Of a stretch of DNA of 34,410 nt, positions 5,966 to 14,087 are shown piece after piece. Under the pieces are notes generated by a model. It had not been told where the DNA came from. It did not search any database and saw only the letters and a program-made list of their open reading frames with translations. The stretch comes from Patescibacteria group bacterium (GTDB taxonomy: Bacteria; Patescibacteriota; Minisyncoccia; Phycocordibacterales; DATDWN01), in NCBI GenBank assembly GCA_013816135.1, contig JACDEV010000009.1, forward strand, positions 1-34,410, written 5' to 3'. How positions within the stretch are numbered: the first letter of the stretch is position 1; every line of letters starts with the position of its first letter. The position numbers and the translations under genes were made by a program.

Positions 5966-7357
5966 TCAAAACTCTGAAAACTCTTTATCTGCTCCCGCAT
6001 ACTTTGATTTATCAATTGACTCAAATGTAGCTTTCTTTTCATTGAAGAATAAGTCTACTTTTCCTGTTGCACCGTTTCTATGCTTTTCTATAAGGATTTC
6101 TGCAATGTTAGTTCTCTCAGATTCATCTTTATATTTGTCTTCACGGTGAATAAACATAACTACATCTGCGTCTTGTTCGATAGATCCTGAGTCTCTAAGG
6201 TCAGATAGTCGTGGGCGTCCTCCTCTCTGTTCTATGGCTCGAGAAAGCTGTGAGAGAGCCAAAACTGGGACTTCTAGTTCTCTAGCTAAGTTCTTGAGCG
6301 ATCTTGATATTTCAGTAACCTGTTGGACCACGTTGTCATTTTTGGTTTGAGTAGGAACCATTAGCTGTAAGTAATCTACTACAATAAGTCCAAGACCTTT
6401 TTCGCTCTTCAATCTTCTCGCAATAGATCGCATCTTTAAGATATTATTTCCTGGTTGATCATCTATGTAGATCGGAGCCTTATTTAGTTTGTCCAATGAT
6501 TCACGGATAGCTTCGAAGTCGTCCTGGCGCGAAAGTTTTCCTGTTCTTAGTTTCCATGCATCGACATTGGATTGGGCTGCTAACATACGATCCACAAGCT
6601 GTTGAGAGCTCATTTCTAGAGAAAATATTCCCACTGAAGTATTGTGTGTTACCGCAGCATGACGAGCCATATCAAGAGCCAGAGCTGTTTTTCCCATAGA
6701 TGGTCTTGCAGCGAGGATAATCAAGTCTGATTTTTGGAAACCTGAAAGTTTACTATCGATGTCAGCAAAGCCTGTTTGTATTCCTCTGATTCCTACACCA
6801 TCACTATGTAGCCTTTCCAATCTTTCCCATGCCTCAGCTAGCTCATCCTTAATTGGTATAAATTTGTGGGCTGTGTTGAAGTTGGTAACATCAAAGAGTT
6901 TTTTTTCCGCGCTGTCTAACATCTCCTCAAGTTCTTTGTTTTCATCATAGCCAATCTGGGAAATATGATCAGAAGCTTCAATAAGTCTTCTCATCATATG
7001 TTTCTTTTGTACAATCTCGCCGTAATACTTGATGTTTGCAGAAGACGGAACTACATTTACAACTTCAGTTAGATAAGTATTTCCACCGATTTGATCTAAC
7101 CAACCTTTTTCAGAAAGACGAGAAGAAACAGAAAGTAAATCAATAGGTGAGCGTTTTGTGAAAAGCTCCATCATTGAGTCAAAAATTACTCGGTGTTTTT
7201 CAGAATAAAAAGAATCTGCTGTTACGACTTCTGTAATGTCGTAAAGAGCATCTGGTCTTAACATTATCGAACCGAGGAGGGCCATTTCGGCGTCTAGACT
7301 TTGTGGTGGTATTCTCATGCGATTAGGCATGGTTTGAGGTATAAAAGTCTGAGGCAT
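5966..7357 (-). CDS. dnaB: Replicative DNA helicase DnaB
   Basis: A 463-aa DnaB from ATG 7357. The N-terminal domain follows the usual pattern (PPQSLDAEMALLGSIMLRPDAL). The RecA-like domain has Walker A ARPSMGKTAL near residue 220, SLEMSSQQLVDRM, Walker B LIVVDYLQLM, and the ALSQLSRAIEQRGGRPRLSDLRDSGSIEQDAD block. No intein or insertion is present. The frame is open to a TTG at 7393 and there is an ATG at 7372, but the promoter (TTGGCG, 18 nt, TACAAT) overlaps that stretch and its -10 box ends six bases before ATG 7357, so the shorter leaderless form is preferred. The stop is TGA, evidence that TGA terminates here. Confidence 0.95.
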   Translation of the reverse strand: MPQTFIPQTMPNRMRIPPQSLDAEMALLGSIMLRPDALYDITEVVTADSFYSEKHRVIFDSMMELFTKRSPIDLLSVSSRLSEKGWLDQIGGNTYLTEVVNVVPSSANIKYYGEIVQKKHMMRRLIEASDHISQIGYDENKELEEMLDSAEKKLFDVTNFNTAHKFIPIKDELAEAWERLERLHSDGVGIRGIQTGFADIDSKLSGFQKSDLIILAARPSMGKTALALDMARHAAVTHNTSVGIFSLEMSSQQLVDRMLAAQSNVDAWKLRTGKLSRQDDFEAIRESLDKLNKAPIYIDDQPGNNILKMRSIARRLKSEKGLGLIVVDYLQLMVPTQTKNDNVVQQVTEISRSLKNLARELEVPVLALSQLSRAIEQRGGRPRLSDLRDSGSIEQDADVVMFIHREDKYKDESERTNIAEILIEKHRNGATGKVDLFFNEKKATFESIDKSKYAGADKEFSEF

Positions 7358-7363
7358 AAAACT

Positions 7364-7393
7364 ATTGTACATTGTAAAGTTTTCGCCCGCCAA
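7364..7393 (-). promoter_or_regulatory. Promoter of dnaB
   Basis: On the minus strand TTGGCG (7393-7388), 18-nt spacer, TACAAT (7369-7364), then six bases to ATG 7357. Confidence 0.6.
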
Positions 7394-7435
7394 TTACAGA
7401 AAGTTCATAAGTCTGTGGGAAAGTTGGGGAGAGGA

Positions 7436-8818
7436 CTATACTGGGCTTACATTTGTACCTTCTGGAGTGTCTTTGATTTCGTAGCCTAATTTTTCGATTT
7501 CTTTACGTAATTCGTCACTTTTTTCGAAGTTTTTATCATTTCTTGCTTCATTTCTCTCATTTATCAATACCTTTACATTTTCAGGAATTTCAAATTCTTC
7601 ATGTTTATTGAGTTGAAGTCCTAATACTTTATCAAATCTTAAGACCATTTCTTTTTTGTCAGCCTCTCCAAGACTTTGATCTTTTAAAACTTCCCATACT
7701 AAAGATAATGCTCTAGGAGTATTCAGATCATCATTTATATATTCAGAAAATTCGTTTCTATATTTTTCTATATTTTCTGAATCAGGTTTTATATCAACTG
7801 ACAATAATGATATTTTTTCTTTGAGTTTTTTCCAAGCGGTCTGTGCCCCCTCTAATGCTTCCCAGCTAAATTGAAGTGGTGAAGAATATTGCCCGGACAG
7901 TAGTAAATATCGATAAGCCAATGGATCAATACTTTTTTCTTTCAAAGTATTCAAAGTAATAAAATTCTCTTCAGATTTTGCCATTTTACCAGATTCGACA
8001 GTCAGAAAAGCATTATGCATCCAATATCTTGCAAAAGGATAACCAGCACCCTCAGCTTGGGCTATTTCGTTGTTATGATGAACAGGAATGTGGTCAATGC
8101 CGCCAGTATGAATATCAAATTCTTTTCCTAAATATTTTACTGACATTGCAGTACATTCAATGTGCCACCCTGGAAAACCTTTTCCAAAAGGTGTTTCGTA
8201 ACCCATTTCATTATTAAATTTCCATAGGGCAAAATCTTTCTGATTTCTTTTTTCAGGATTTGCCCCTATTCTGGAATGGCTTTCATCTACTGATCTGATA
8301 TTTCCAAGTTTCCCATATTCTGGAAATTTATCTGTATCAAAATAAAGACCGTCCGAGGTTGTATAAGTAAAACCATTTTCTCCAAGTTTTTTTATAAGTT
8401 CGATATCTTCTTGTATATTGTCACTAGCAAAAGGGAACTCAGAAGGTAGTTCTATATTTAAAGCTAAAAGATCTTCCTTAAATTTATCAAAGTAAAAATT
8501 TGCAACTTCTCGCATAGCGGGCAATGTCAAAGGCTTACCTTCACGCTTCAAAGCTTTGGTCATTTTATCTTCTCCGTCATCATTGTCACTAGAAAGATGT
8601 CCAATATCTGTAATATTTATGACTTGTTTTATTTCGTATCCGTTATATTCGAACATTCGTCTCAAGACATCAGCGAAAACATAACTTCTGAGATTACCAA
8701 GATGAGCGTAATTATAAACTGTCGGTCCACAGTTATACATCAACACTTGGTTTGGTGTTATGGAGGTGAATTTATCTTTCTTTCCAGAAAGAGTGTTTTG
8801 CAAAAATATATCTTTCAT
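7436..8818 (-). CDS. cysS: Cysteinyl-tRNA synthetase
   Basis: A 460-aa class I synthetase that charges tRNA-Cys. CGPTVYNYAHLGN (30-42) contains the HIGH-type motif, and KMAKS (278-282) is the KMSKS motif. Predicted zinc ligands Cys30, Cys222, His247 and Glu251 show the same spacing as in the E. coli enzyme. The C-terminal part contains RNEARNDKNFEKSDELRKEIEKLGYEIKDTPEGT, the family end. The ATG lies four bases after the corA stop, so the two form an operon. Confidence 0.97.
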   Translation of the reverse strand: MKDIFLQNTLSGKKDKFTSITPNQVLMYNCGPTVYNYAHLGNLRSYVFADVLRRMFEYNGYEIKQVINITDIGHLSSDNDDGEDKMTKALKREGKPLTLPAMREVANFYFDKFKEDLLALNIELPSEFPFASDNIQEDIELIKKLGENGFTYTTSDGLYFDTDKFPEYGKLGNIRSVDESHSRIGANPEKRNQKDFALWKFNNEMGYETPFGKGFPGWHIECTAMSVKYLGKEFDIHTGGIDHIPVHHNNEIAQAEGAGYPFARYWMHNAFLTVESGKMAKSEENFITLNTLKEKSIDPLAYRYLLLSGQYSSPLQFSWEALEGAQTAWKKLKEKISLLSVDIKPDSENIEKYRNEFSEYINDDLNTPRALSLVWEVLKDQSLGEADKKEMVLRFDKVLGLQLNKHEEFEIPENVKVLINERNEARNDKNFEKSDELRKEIEKLGYEIKDTPEGTNVSPV

Positions 8819-8822
8819 CCGC

Positions 8823-9743
8823 TTACATTAACCTTTTATGCTTTGCAATGGAAATGGTAATCAGCGCAATAGCACACATAGCTCCTATAATGATCCAAAA
8901 CGCATTAGGGTTTTCTATTAACGGCATTCCAGAAGTTCTCATAGCAAATATTACCGCGATTAGGTTTAAAGGGAGCACTATAGAGCCAACAACTGTTAGA
9001 TTTTTTACAGTTTCATTTTGTTTAGAAGTCAGTAATGAGTTGTTGGTGTCGCGAAGTTCTCTAAGTAGTTCTAGATTTGATCTTATTGTGGTATTTATTT
9101 TTAAATAATCCAAAATAATCATATCAATTCCAGAAGAAAATTCTTCCCCGAATATTTTTTTGCCTTGAGAACGCAGAGATTCAAGGATTTCATGATGCAT
9201 ATCAGTGATTTTTTTAAAATTCAGAAGTGTACGAGTGATTTCTGATATAGCCACAACCATTTCCTTCTCTTTACCTTTGAATATTTTTGAAGTGATATTT
9301 TCTGTAGTGTCTTCAATGTATTCTAGTTCATCAAAAAGTGCAGTATATAATTCTCGTAACACTCCCATAAATAACAAATGAGACTTTGAATGTTTTGAAG
9401 TGTCCTTACCTAGAATTTCGTTAACCTCTATCTTCTTACCAAATTTATGAAGGGCATCGATAGTGTCATATCGAGCAGTTATAAGAAATTCCTTTCCAAT
9501 TACAAAATCCACTTCCTGATTGTTGTTGTTTTTTGAGTGAGTGTGCTTCCAAGCGGGAAAATGAAGTATTGTAAAGATATAGTTTTCATGGAATTCTAAT
9601 CGAGGCTTAGGAGTTGAAGAAGTGAGTTCATTTGCAACAAATGGATGTATACCATACTTGTCCATAATTTCATGCATTTCTTCGGGAGTACCATCGACTA
9701 CATCTATCCAAGTCTCTCCACTGTATTTGTAAGTGCTTATCAT
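8823..9743 (-). CDS. corA: CorA-family divalent cation transporter without GMN motif
   Basis: A 306-aa CorA-like membrane protein. The long soluble N-terminal domain is rich in charged helices (about 125-245) and two transmembrane segments lie at about 250-268 and 281-300, the standard CorA layout. CorA channels carry Mg2+ or related ions. The loop after the first membrane helix, which normally begins with the signature Gly-Met-Asn, reads AMRTSGMPL here (267-275), so the selectivity motif is replaced; the later MP is retained. Transport specificity is therefore uncertain. A TATACT box ends seven bases before the ATG. It is upstream of cysS in the same operon and divergent from the S41 protease gene. 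Confidence 0.85.
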   Translation of the reverse strand: MISTYKYSGETWIDVVDGTPEEMHEIMDKYGIHPFVANELTSSTPKPRLEFHENYIFTILHFPAWKHTHSKNNNNQEVDFVIGKEFLITARYDTIDALHKFGKKIEVNEILGKDTSKHSKSHLLFMGVLRELYTALFDELEYIEDTTENITSKIFKGKEKEMVVAISEITRTLLNFKKITDMHHEILESLRSQGKKIFGEEFSSGIDMIILDYLKINTTIRSNLELLRELRDTNNSLLTSKQNETVKNLTVVGSIVLPLNLIAVIFAMRTSGMPLIENPNAFWIIIGAMCAIALITISIAKHKRLM

Positions 9744-9805
9744 AATGTAAAGTATATCTGAATGTTAATTTGACCACAATGCATTTAACTGAGAGAATGT
9801 ATCAA

Positions 9806-11035
9806 ATGGATAATTTTTCTAAGTACCGTAATCAGATTTTGAGCAGTTTGCTCTTAGCTATCTGTGTATTTTTTGCAGGTTACTATTTTGGACATAATAA
9901 TATTTCAGAGGCTGATAAAGTAGTGTCTGTTATAAATAAAACAGATCCAGCAGGGACTAATGTAGATTTCCAGGCTTTTTGGAAAGCATGGAATGTTATT
10001 GACCAGAAGTATGTGCCTACAAACAGTACAACCACTGACAAGAAAGTTGATTCTCAAACTAGAGTCTATGGCGCTATTGAAGGAATGGTAAAGGCTCTAG
10101 GGGATCCTTACACTACTTTCTTTCCTCCAGTAGAAGCAAAAACCTTTAATGAAGAAATAAGTGGAAACTTTGAAGGAGTCGGTATGGAGGTTGGAGTCAA
10201 AGATAAAATTCTTACGGTTATAGCTCCACTTAAAGGAACACCAGCATATAGAGCGGGAATAAAAACAGGAGATAAGATTGTAAAGATAGATGAAACATTT
10301 ACAGAAAAACTAAGTACAGAAGAAGCAATAAAAATAATTAGAGGAAAGAAGGGAACAGCTGTAAAATTCCTAATAGTTCGAGAAGGCGTTAAAGATCCAT
10401 TCGAGATCACAGTTCTTAGAGATGTAATAAATATGCCGACAGTTGATACTGAAACAAAAGGAGATGTATTTGTCATAAGGCTTTACAGCTTCTCAGCTAT
10501 TTCACCAAATCTTTTCAGAGATGCTCTACGTCAATTCGTACAATCCGGCAAAAACAAGTTAATTATCGACTTACGAGGTAATCCCGGTGGATATCTTGAA
10601 GCTGCTATAGATATGGCCTCATGGTTTCTTCCAGCAGGTAAGGTAGTCGTCCAAGAAGATTTCAGAAACGCTCAAGACGCTCAAATATACAGAAGCAAGG
10701 GTTACAATATTTTTAACAACAAGTTAAAGTTAGTCATTCTGATTGACGGTGGTTCAGCTAGCGCTTCCGAAATTCTTGCAGGAGCATTGCATGAGCAAGG
10801 AGTAGCCACACTTGTAGGAACACAATCTTTCGGTAAAGGATCTGTTCAAGAGTTAGTTGATATTACTTCTGATACATCGTTAAAAGTAACAATTGCAAAA
10901 TGGCTAACTCCAAATGGAACATCTATCTCTCACGGAGGCCTTACTCCTGATGTGGTTGTTAAATTAGATGAGGCTGAGTTTAAGAAAGGTAATGACACTC
11001 AAATGGCGAAAGCATTAGAAATTCTTTCAAAATAG
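9806..11035 (+). CDS. ctpA: S41-family C-terminal processing peptidase
   Basis: A 409-aa envelope protease. The N-terminus (LSSLLLAICVFFAGYYFG) is a membrane anchor or signal sequence. A PDZ domain follows (GVGMEVGVKDKILTV to GDKIVKID), then the S41 core with LRGNPGGYLEAAIDMA, the catalytic serine in GGSASASEI (Ser319) and the lysine in QSFGKGSVQ (Lys344), 25 residues apart as in Prc/CtpA. The substrate is unknown; the family trims cell-wall or secreted proteins. The frame stays open to a TTG at 9770 with further ATGs at 9779 and 9797; 9806 is preferred because it lies just before the membrane segment and seven bases after GAGAAT, but this start is uncertain. Confidence 0.92.
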   Translation: MDNFSKYRNQILSSLLLAICVFFAGYYFGHNNISEADKVVSVINKTDPAGTNVDFQAFWKAWNVIDQKYVPTNSTTTDKKVDSQTRVYGAIEGMVKALGDPYTTFFPPVEAKTFNEEISGNFEGVGMEVGVKDKILTVIAPLKGTPAYRAGIKTGDKIVKIDETFTEKLSTEEAIKIIRGKKGTAVKFLIVREGVKDPFEITVLRDVINMPTVDTETKGDVFVIRLYSFSAISPNLFRDALRQFVQSGKNKLIIDLRGNPGGYLEAAIDMASWFLPAGKVVVQEDFRNAQDAQIYRSKGYNIFNNKLKLVILIDGGSASASEILAGALHEQGVATLVGTQSFGKGSVQELVDITSDTSLKVTIAKWLTPNGTSISHGGLTPDVVVKLDEAEFKKGNDTQMAKALEILSK

Positions 11036-11067
11036 TTTCGTCGAATATATATTTTTTAGACACGTAT

Positions 11068-11086
11068 AAATCGCTGGTGCGATTTT
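11068..11086 (+). terminator. Possible terminator after the S41 protease gene
   Basis: AAATCGC (11068-11074), TGGT loop, GCGATTT (11079-11085), then T and ACTA. A perfect 7-bp stem but a short T run. Confidence 0.5.
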
Positions 11087-11095
11087 ACTATGCTC

Positions 11096-11201
11096 GGATA
11101 TCAAGAAAACAATCTCCTAACTACTTAGCCCTTTCGCAAACTCGCTTCGCTCAAACAGTGCTTCGGTCTTTAAGTAGTTTGATTGTTGTTTTCTAATATC
11201 C
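11096..11201. repeat. Long imperfect palindrome between ctpA and rplI
   Basis: A 106-nt inverted repeat: GGATAT with ATATCC at the ends, AGAAAACAA (from 11104) with TTGTTTTCT (to 11194), and ACTACTTA (11120-11127) with TAAGTAGT (11171-11178). The centre holds CTCGCTTCGCTCAAACAG and GTGCTTCGG. It is a different sequence family from the elements at 737 and 33662. Function is unknown. Confidence 0.75.
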
Positions 11202-11248
11202 TTTGCAATGTCTCAAAAATACATACTCGACTCCAAATGGGGTTGTGG

Positions 11249-11254
11249 TAATAT
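11249..11254 (+). promoter_or_regulatory. -10 box of rplI
   Basis: TAATAT ends six bases before the rplI ATG, giving a predicted leaderless mRNA. The -35 box is weak. Confidence 0.55.
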
Positions 11255-11260
11255 GTTCGT

Positions 11261-11704
11261 ATGAAAGTAATTTTACTAAAAGACATTGCCAAAGTTGGGA
11301 AAAAATACGATGTAAAAGACGTTGCAGACGGTTATGCATTAAACATGCTTATCCCAAGAGGGTATGCAAAAGTTGCAACTGAACAATCACTTCGAAGCTT
11401 AGACATGTTGAAGCAAAATGATCTAACAGATAAGAAGATTCAAACTGAACTTTTGATTAAGAATCTAGAAACTATAAAAAATCTCAAGATAACTTTAAAA
11501 GAAAAAGCAAATGACAAAGGAGTATTGTTTGCCGGCGTAACAAAAGAAACGTTGGTTAATGAGATAATGAAGGAAACAAGACTGAATATTGATCCAAGTT
11601 CGATTATGATGAACAAACCTTTGAAAGAAGTAGGGGAGCATAAAGTAACTGTAGAAGCTTTAGGAAAGCAGACACAATTTACAGTAAATATTGAATCAAA
11701 ATAA
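11261..11704 (+). CDS. rplI: Large ribosomal subunit protein bL9
   Basis: A 147-aa L9 of normal length. MKVILLKDIAKVGKKYDVKDVADGYALN shows the N-terminal rRNA-binding fold with the conserved GYALNMLIPRGYA segment; a helical linker and the C-terminal domain follow. L9 is reported absent from some Candidate Phyla Radiation lineages, so its presence is a useful taxonomic hint (recalled, not checked). The gene is not beside rpsF or rpsR as in many bacteria. It is monocistronic and followed by a terminator. Confidence 0.96.
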   Translation: MKVILLKDIAKVGKKYDVKDVADGYALNMLIPRGYAKVATEQSLRSLDMLKQNDLTDKKIQTELLIKNLETIKNLKITLKEKANDKGVLFAGVTKETLVNEIMKETRLNIDPSSIMMNKPLKEVGEHKVTVEALGKQTQFTVNIESK

Positions 11705-11710
11705 GAAACA

Positions 11711-11737
11711 AAAAACCTCCATCTGGAGGTTTTTTTG
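11711..11737. terminator. Bidirectional terminator between rplI and rpmA
   Basis: AAAAACCTCC (11711-11720), ATCT loop, GGAGGT (11725-11730) followed by seven T. It serves the convergent ribosomal protein genes from both sides. Confidence 0.93.
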
Positions 11738-12013
11738 TTAGGCGACTACGTGAACGATTTTTTTAATGGAAGACTTATTGTCAAAGTGCATCTTGCGCTT
11801 TGTTCCGAACTTTATAGTTCCAGCAATTAATGCAAATAGAGTGTGATCTTTACCCATTCCTACATTTTTTCCAGGCAAAACATCAGTACCTCTCTGTCGA
11901 ATAATCACAGATCCTGGCTGTGCTTTATCTCCTTCAGTTATTTTAACTCCAAGATACTTAGGATTTGAATCTCGGCCGTTTTTTGTTGTTCCAGCGGACT
12001 TTTTATGTGCCAT
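11738..12013 (-). CDS. rpmA: Large ribosomal subunit protein bL27
   Basis: A 91-aa L27. [24 protein letters not shown] is the family N-terminus, which reaches toward the peptidyl transferase centre, and the middle contains [26 protein letters not shown]. There is no N-terminal cleavable extension of the Firmicutes kind. It is divergent from the 129-aa membrane protein gene with only 23 bp between the two ATGs, so both promoters must overlap. A TATTTT box lies nine bases before its ATG. Confidence 0.96.
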   Translation of the reverse strand: MAHKKSAGTTKNGRDSNPKYLGVKITEGDKAQPGSVIIRQRGTDVLPGKNVGMGKDHTLFALIAGTIKFGTKRKMHFDNKSSIKKIVHVVA

Positions 12014-12036
12014 GAATGTGGTAAAATATTAACCAA

Positions 12037-12426
12037 ATGAGTATAAAGGATTTGGGAGAAAAAATCAAGCCGTTTTACATACTACTGTTAATTTTGGTAA
12101 TTGCGTCTATTTTCTTTGGCCTAGGCCGTCTTTCTGTTGTTTTAGAACGTAAAAGTCCTATCAAAATCTCATATCCAAATAGCTTAGGGACAGCTACAGT
12201 GGAACAGGCAATTGAATCTACTTCTGCTTCAGATAATACAGAACTCAGCACTCTGAGGCCACAATCAGGTGGGGTAATCGGATCAAAAAGTGGTAAAAAG
12301 TACTATTATCCATGGTGCGGTACAGTTAAACGGATCAAGCCTCAAAATCAAGTAAAATTTGAATCTGTTGAAGCTGCAAAGGCCGCAGGATATAAACCAG
12401 CAGGAAACTGTAAGGGATTGAAATAA
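12037..12426 (+). CDS. Membrane-anchored protein with Ada/nuclease-type metal-binding module
   Basis: A 129-aa protein. Residues about 12-34 (PFYILLLILVIASIFFGLGRL) form one membrane segment, followed by a low-complexity linker rich in Ser, Thr and Glu. The C-terminal 45 residues (from GSKSGKKYYYPWCGTVKRI) resemble the small zinc-binding module seen in Ada and appended to some nucleases, with Cys94 and Cys124 visible and the typical FESVEAAKAAGYKPAGNC. No catalytic domain is attached. It might bind DNA or metal at the outer face of the membrane; this is inference. TAAAAT lies nine bases before the ATG and there is no Shine-Dalgarno. Confidence 0.75.
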   Translation: MSIKDLGEKIKPFYILLLILVIASIFFGLGRLSVVLERKSPIKISYPNSLGTATVEQAIESTSASDNTELSTLRPQSGGVIGSKSGKKYYYPWCGTVKRIKPQNQVKFESVEAAKAAGYKPAGNCKGLK

Positions 12427-12488
12427 TACCTTGATATTTAAGGGTTTTTGCTCTAAGGTAGTAATAAGTTTGAGTTATTATATTTTTT

Positions 12489-13388
12489 ATGGATGAATAC
12501 CAAATTATTCTTTTTTATAACTATACTCACGTCGAAGATCCAGAAGAACTTCGGCATTTTCAGCATGCACTATGTAAACGATTAGATTTAAAAGGAAGAG
12601 TTATTGTCGCTAAGGAAGGTATAAACGCAACTCTTGAAGGTAAAACAGAAAACATAAATGCTTATTTAGAAGAATACTTGGCAGACTCTAGATTTTCCAA
12701 TACTCATATAAAGAAAAGTAAAGGAATTGGGGATGCTTTTCCAAAGCTTTCAGTAAGGAATCGCAAAGAAATTGTATCTCTGAACCTCGAGGAAGATTTC
12801 AGTCCAACAGAGGTGACTGGTAAGAAACTTAAACCAGAAGAATTGAAACAATGGTTTGAATCAGGCAAGGATTTTCATATTGTAGACATGAGAAATGATT
12901 ATGAATATAAAGTGGGGAGATTCAAGGATTCTATTATGCCAAAACTTGAGAATTTTCGTGATGTACCAAGGGTACTAGGAGAATTAGAAAATCTTAAAAA
13001 CAAGCCAGTACTGACAGTGTGTACAGGTGGGGTTCGATGTGAGAAAGCCTCAGGCTTTCTAAAGAAGAATGGTTTTAATGACGTGTATCAACTTGATGGA
13101 GGAATTGTAAGTTATATGGAGAAATTTCCCGGTGAAGAATTTCAGGGTTCTTTGTACGTATTCGACAAAAGAATAACTATGAGCTTTGATCCGGAAGATA
13201 AACATGTGGTAGTAGGAAACTGTGATATATGCAACGTTTCTTCCGAAAGATACGTTAATTGTAAAAATCCGAGATGCAATAAGCATTTTATTTGTTGCAG
13301 AGAATGTTCTGAAGAAGATGGAAAATCCACTTGTAGTATGGAGTGTAAATTGATTATGAATACAGCTGAATTAGTTTCAGCTAAATAG
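12489..13388 (+). CDS. trhO: tRNA uridine(34) hydroxylase TrhO (rhodanese-like)
   Basis: A 299-aa protein of the TrhO/YceA family, which hydroxylates U34 of certain tRNAs without oxygen. An N-terminal ferredoxin-like domain (1-110) contains VIVAKEGINATLEG. The rhodanese domain (about 118-215) has the catalytic Cys178 in VCTGGVRCEKASGFL. The C-terminus holds a Cys-rich segment (CDICN, CKNPRCNKHFICCRECSEE) typical of the longer family members. TATTAT ends seven bases before the ATG. It heads a run of four genes through 16848; plsC begins one base after its stop. Confidence 0.93.
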   Translation: MDEYQIILFYNYTHVEDPEELRHFQHALCKRLDLKGRVIVAKEGINATLEGKTENINAYLEEYLADSRFSNTHIKKSKGIGDAFPKLSVRNRKEIVSLNLEEDFSPTEVTGKKLKPEELKQWFESGKDFHIVDMRNDYEYKVGRFKDSIMPKLENFRDVPRVLGELENLKNKPVLTVCTGGVRCEKASGFLKKNGFNDVYQLDGGIVSYMEKFPGEEFQGSLYVFDKRITMSFDPEDKHVVVGNCDICNVSSERYVNCKNPRCNKHFICCRECSEEDGKSTCSMECKLIMNTAELVSAK

Positions 13389-13389
13389 A

Positions 13390-14067
13390 ATGAAAAAATT
13401 GAATTATTATGGCCCTTTGTTTTTACAGAAAGTCGGCTACTTAGTATTTTTATTTTTATATAAAGTTTTTCTAAATATTGAGATCAAAGGTAAGGAAAAT
13501 CTAAAAGATCTTAAAGGACCAATAATAATAGCTCCAAATCATACGAGCGAACTTGACGTGACAGCTATGCCTCTACTTTTTCCATTTTTCTCTTCGCTTT
13601 ATCCGATATATTTTGTTGCAAATTCCAGAGCCAAGTTTATGGGTTTTGGATGGCGGAAATATGTGTATGGCGAAGCTTTTTTCAATATGCTTGGTGGATA
13701 TTCTACGAATTCAGGACATAGAGATTATGTAGTATCTCTTGAAGATCATATAAAATTACTTTCCAATAAACATACTATTTGTATTTTCCCAGAAGGAAGA
13801 AGGACATTGGATGGTAATTTGGGTCCTGCACGAGGTGGAATGGGTTATATGGCATTCACATCAAGGGCTACAGTTGTTCCTGTAGCGATCGATACATTTT
13901 TCAATATTTCACCATGGGATCTTTTTATGAGAAAAAGGAAAGTAGTAATAACTGTTCTCAAACCAGTCACAACAGAAGAAATTTTTCAGACCAATAATCC
14001 TGAAGTTGTTGATTTCCAGCATGCTTCCGAAATGATATTAGAAAGGATTTCATCTGTGTTACAATAG
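13390..14067 (+). CDS. plsC: 1-acylglycerol-3-phosphate acyltransferase-like protein
   Basis: A 225-aa PlsC-family acyltransferase. The HX4D motif is HTSELD (51-56) and the substrate-binding motif FPEGRRT is at 133-139. A hydrophobic N-terminal helix (15-32) is a membrane anchor. The family transfers an acyl chain to lysophosphatidic acid in phospholipid synthesis. Acyl donors in such a reduced genome are likely to be scavenged; that is inference. It follows trhO by one base and precedes the acyl-ACP reductase-like gene by 20 bases, suggesting a shared lipid role. Confidence 0.88.
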   Translation: MKKLNYYGPLFLQKVGYLVFLFLYKVFLNIEIKGKENLKDLKGPIIIAPNHTSELDVTAMPLLFPFFSSLYPIYFVANSRAKFMGFGWRKYVYGEAFFNMLGGYSTNSGHRDYVVSLEDHIKLLSNKHTICIFPEGRRTLDGNLGPARGGMGYMAFTSRATVVPVAIDTFFNISPWDLFMRKRKVVITVLKPVTTEEIFQTNNPEVVDFQHASEMILERISSVLQ

Positions 14068-14087
14068 AAATAATAATTTATAAAAAT

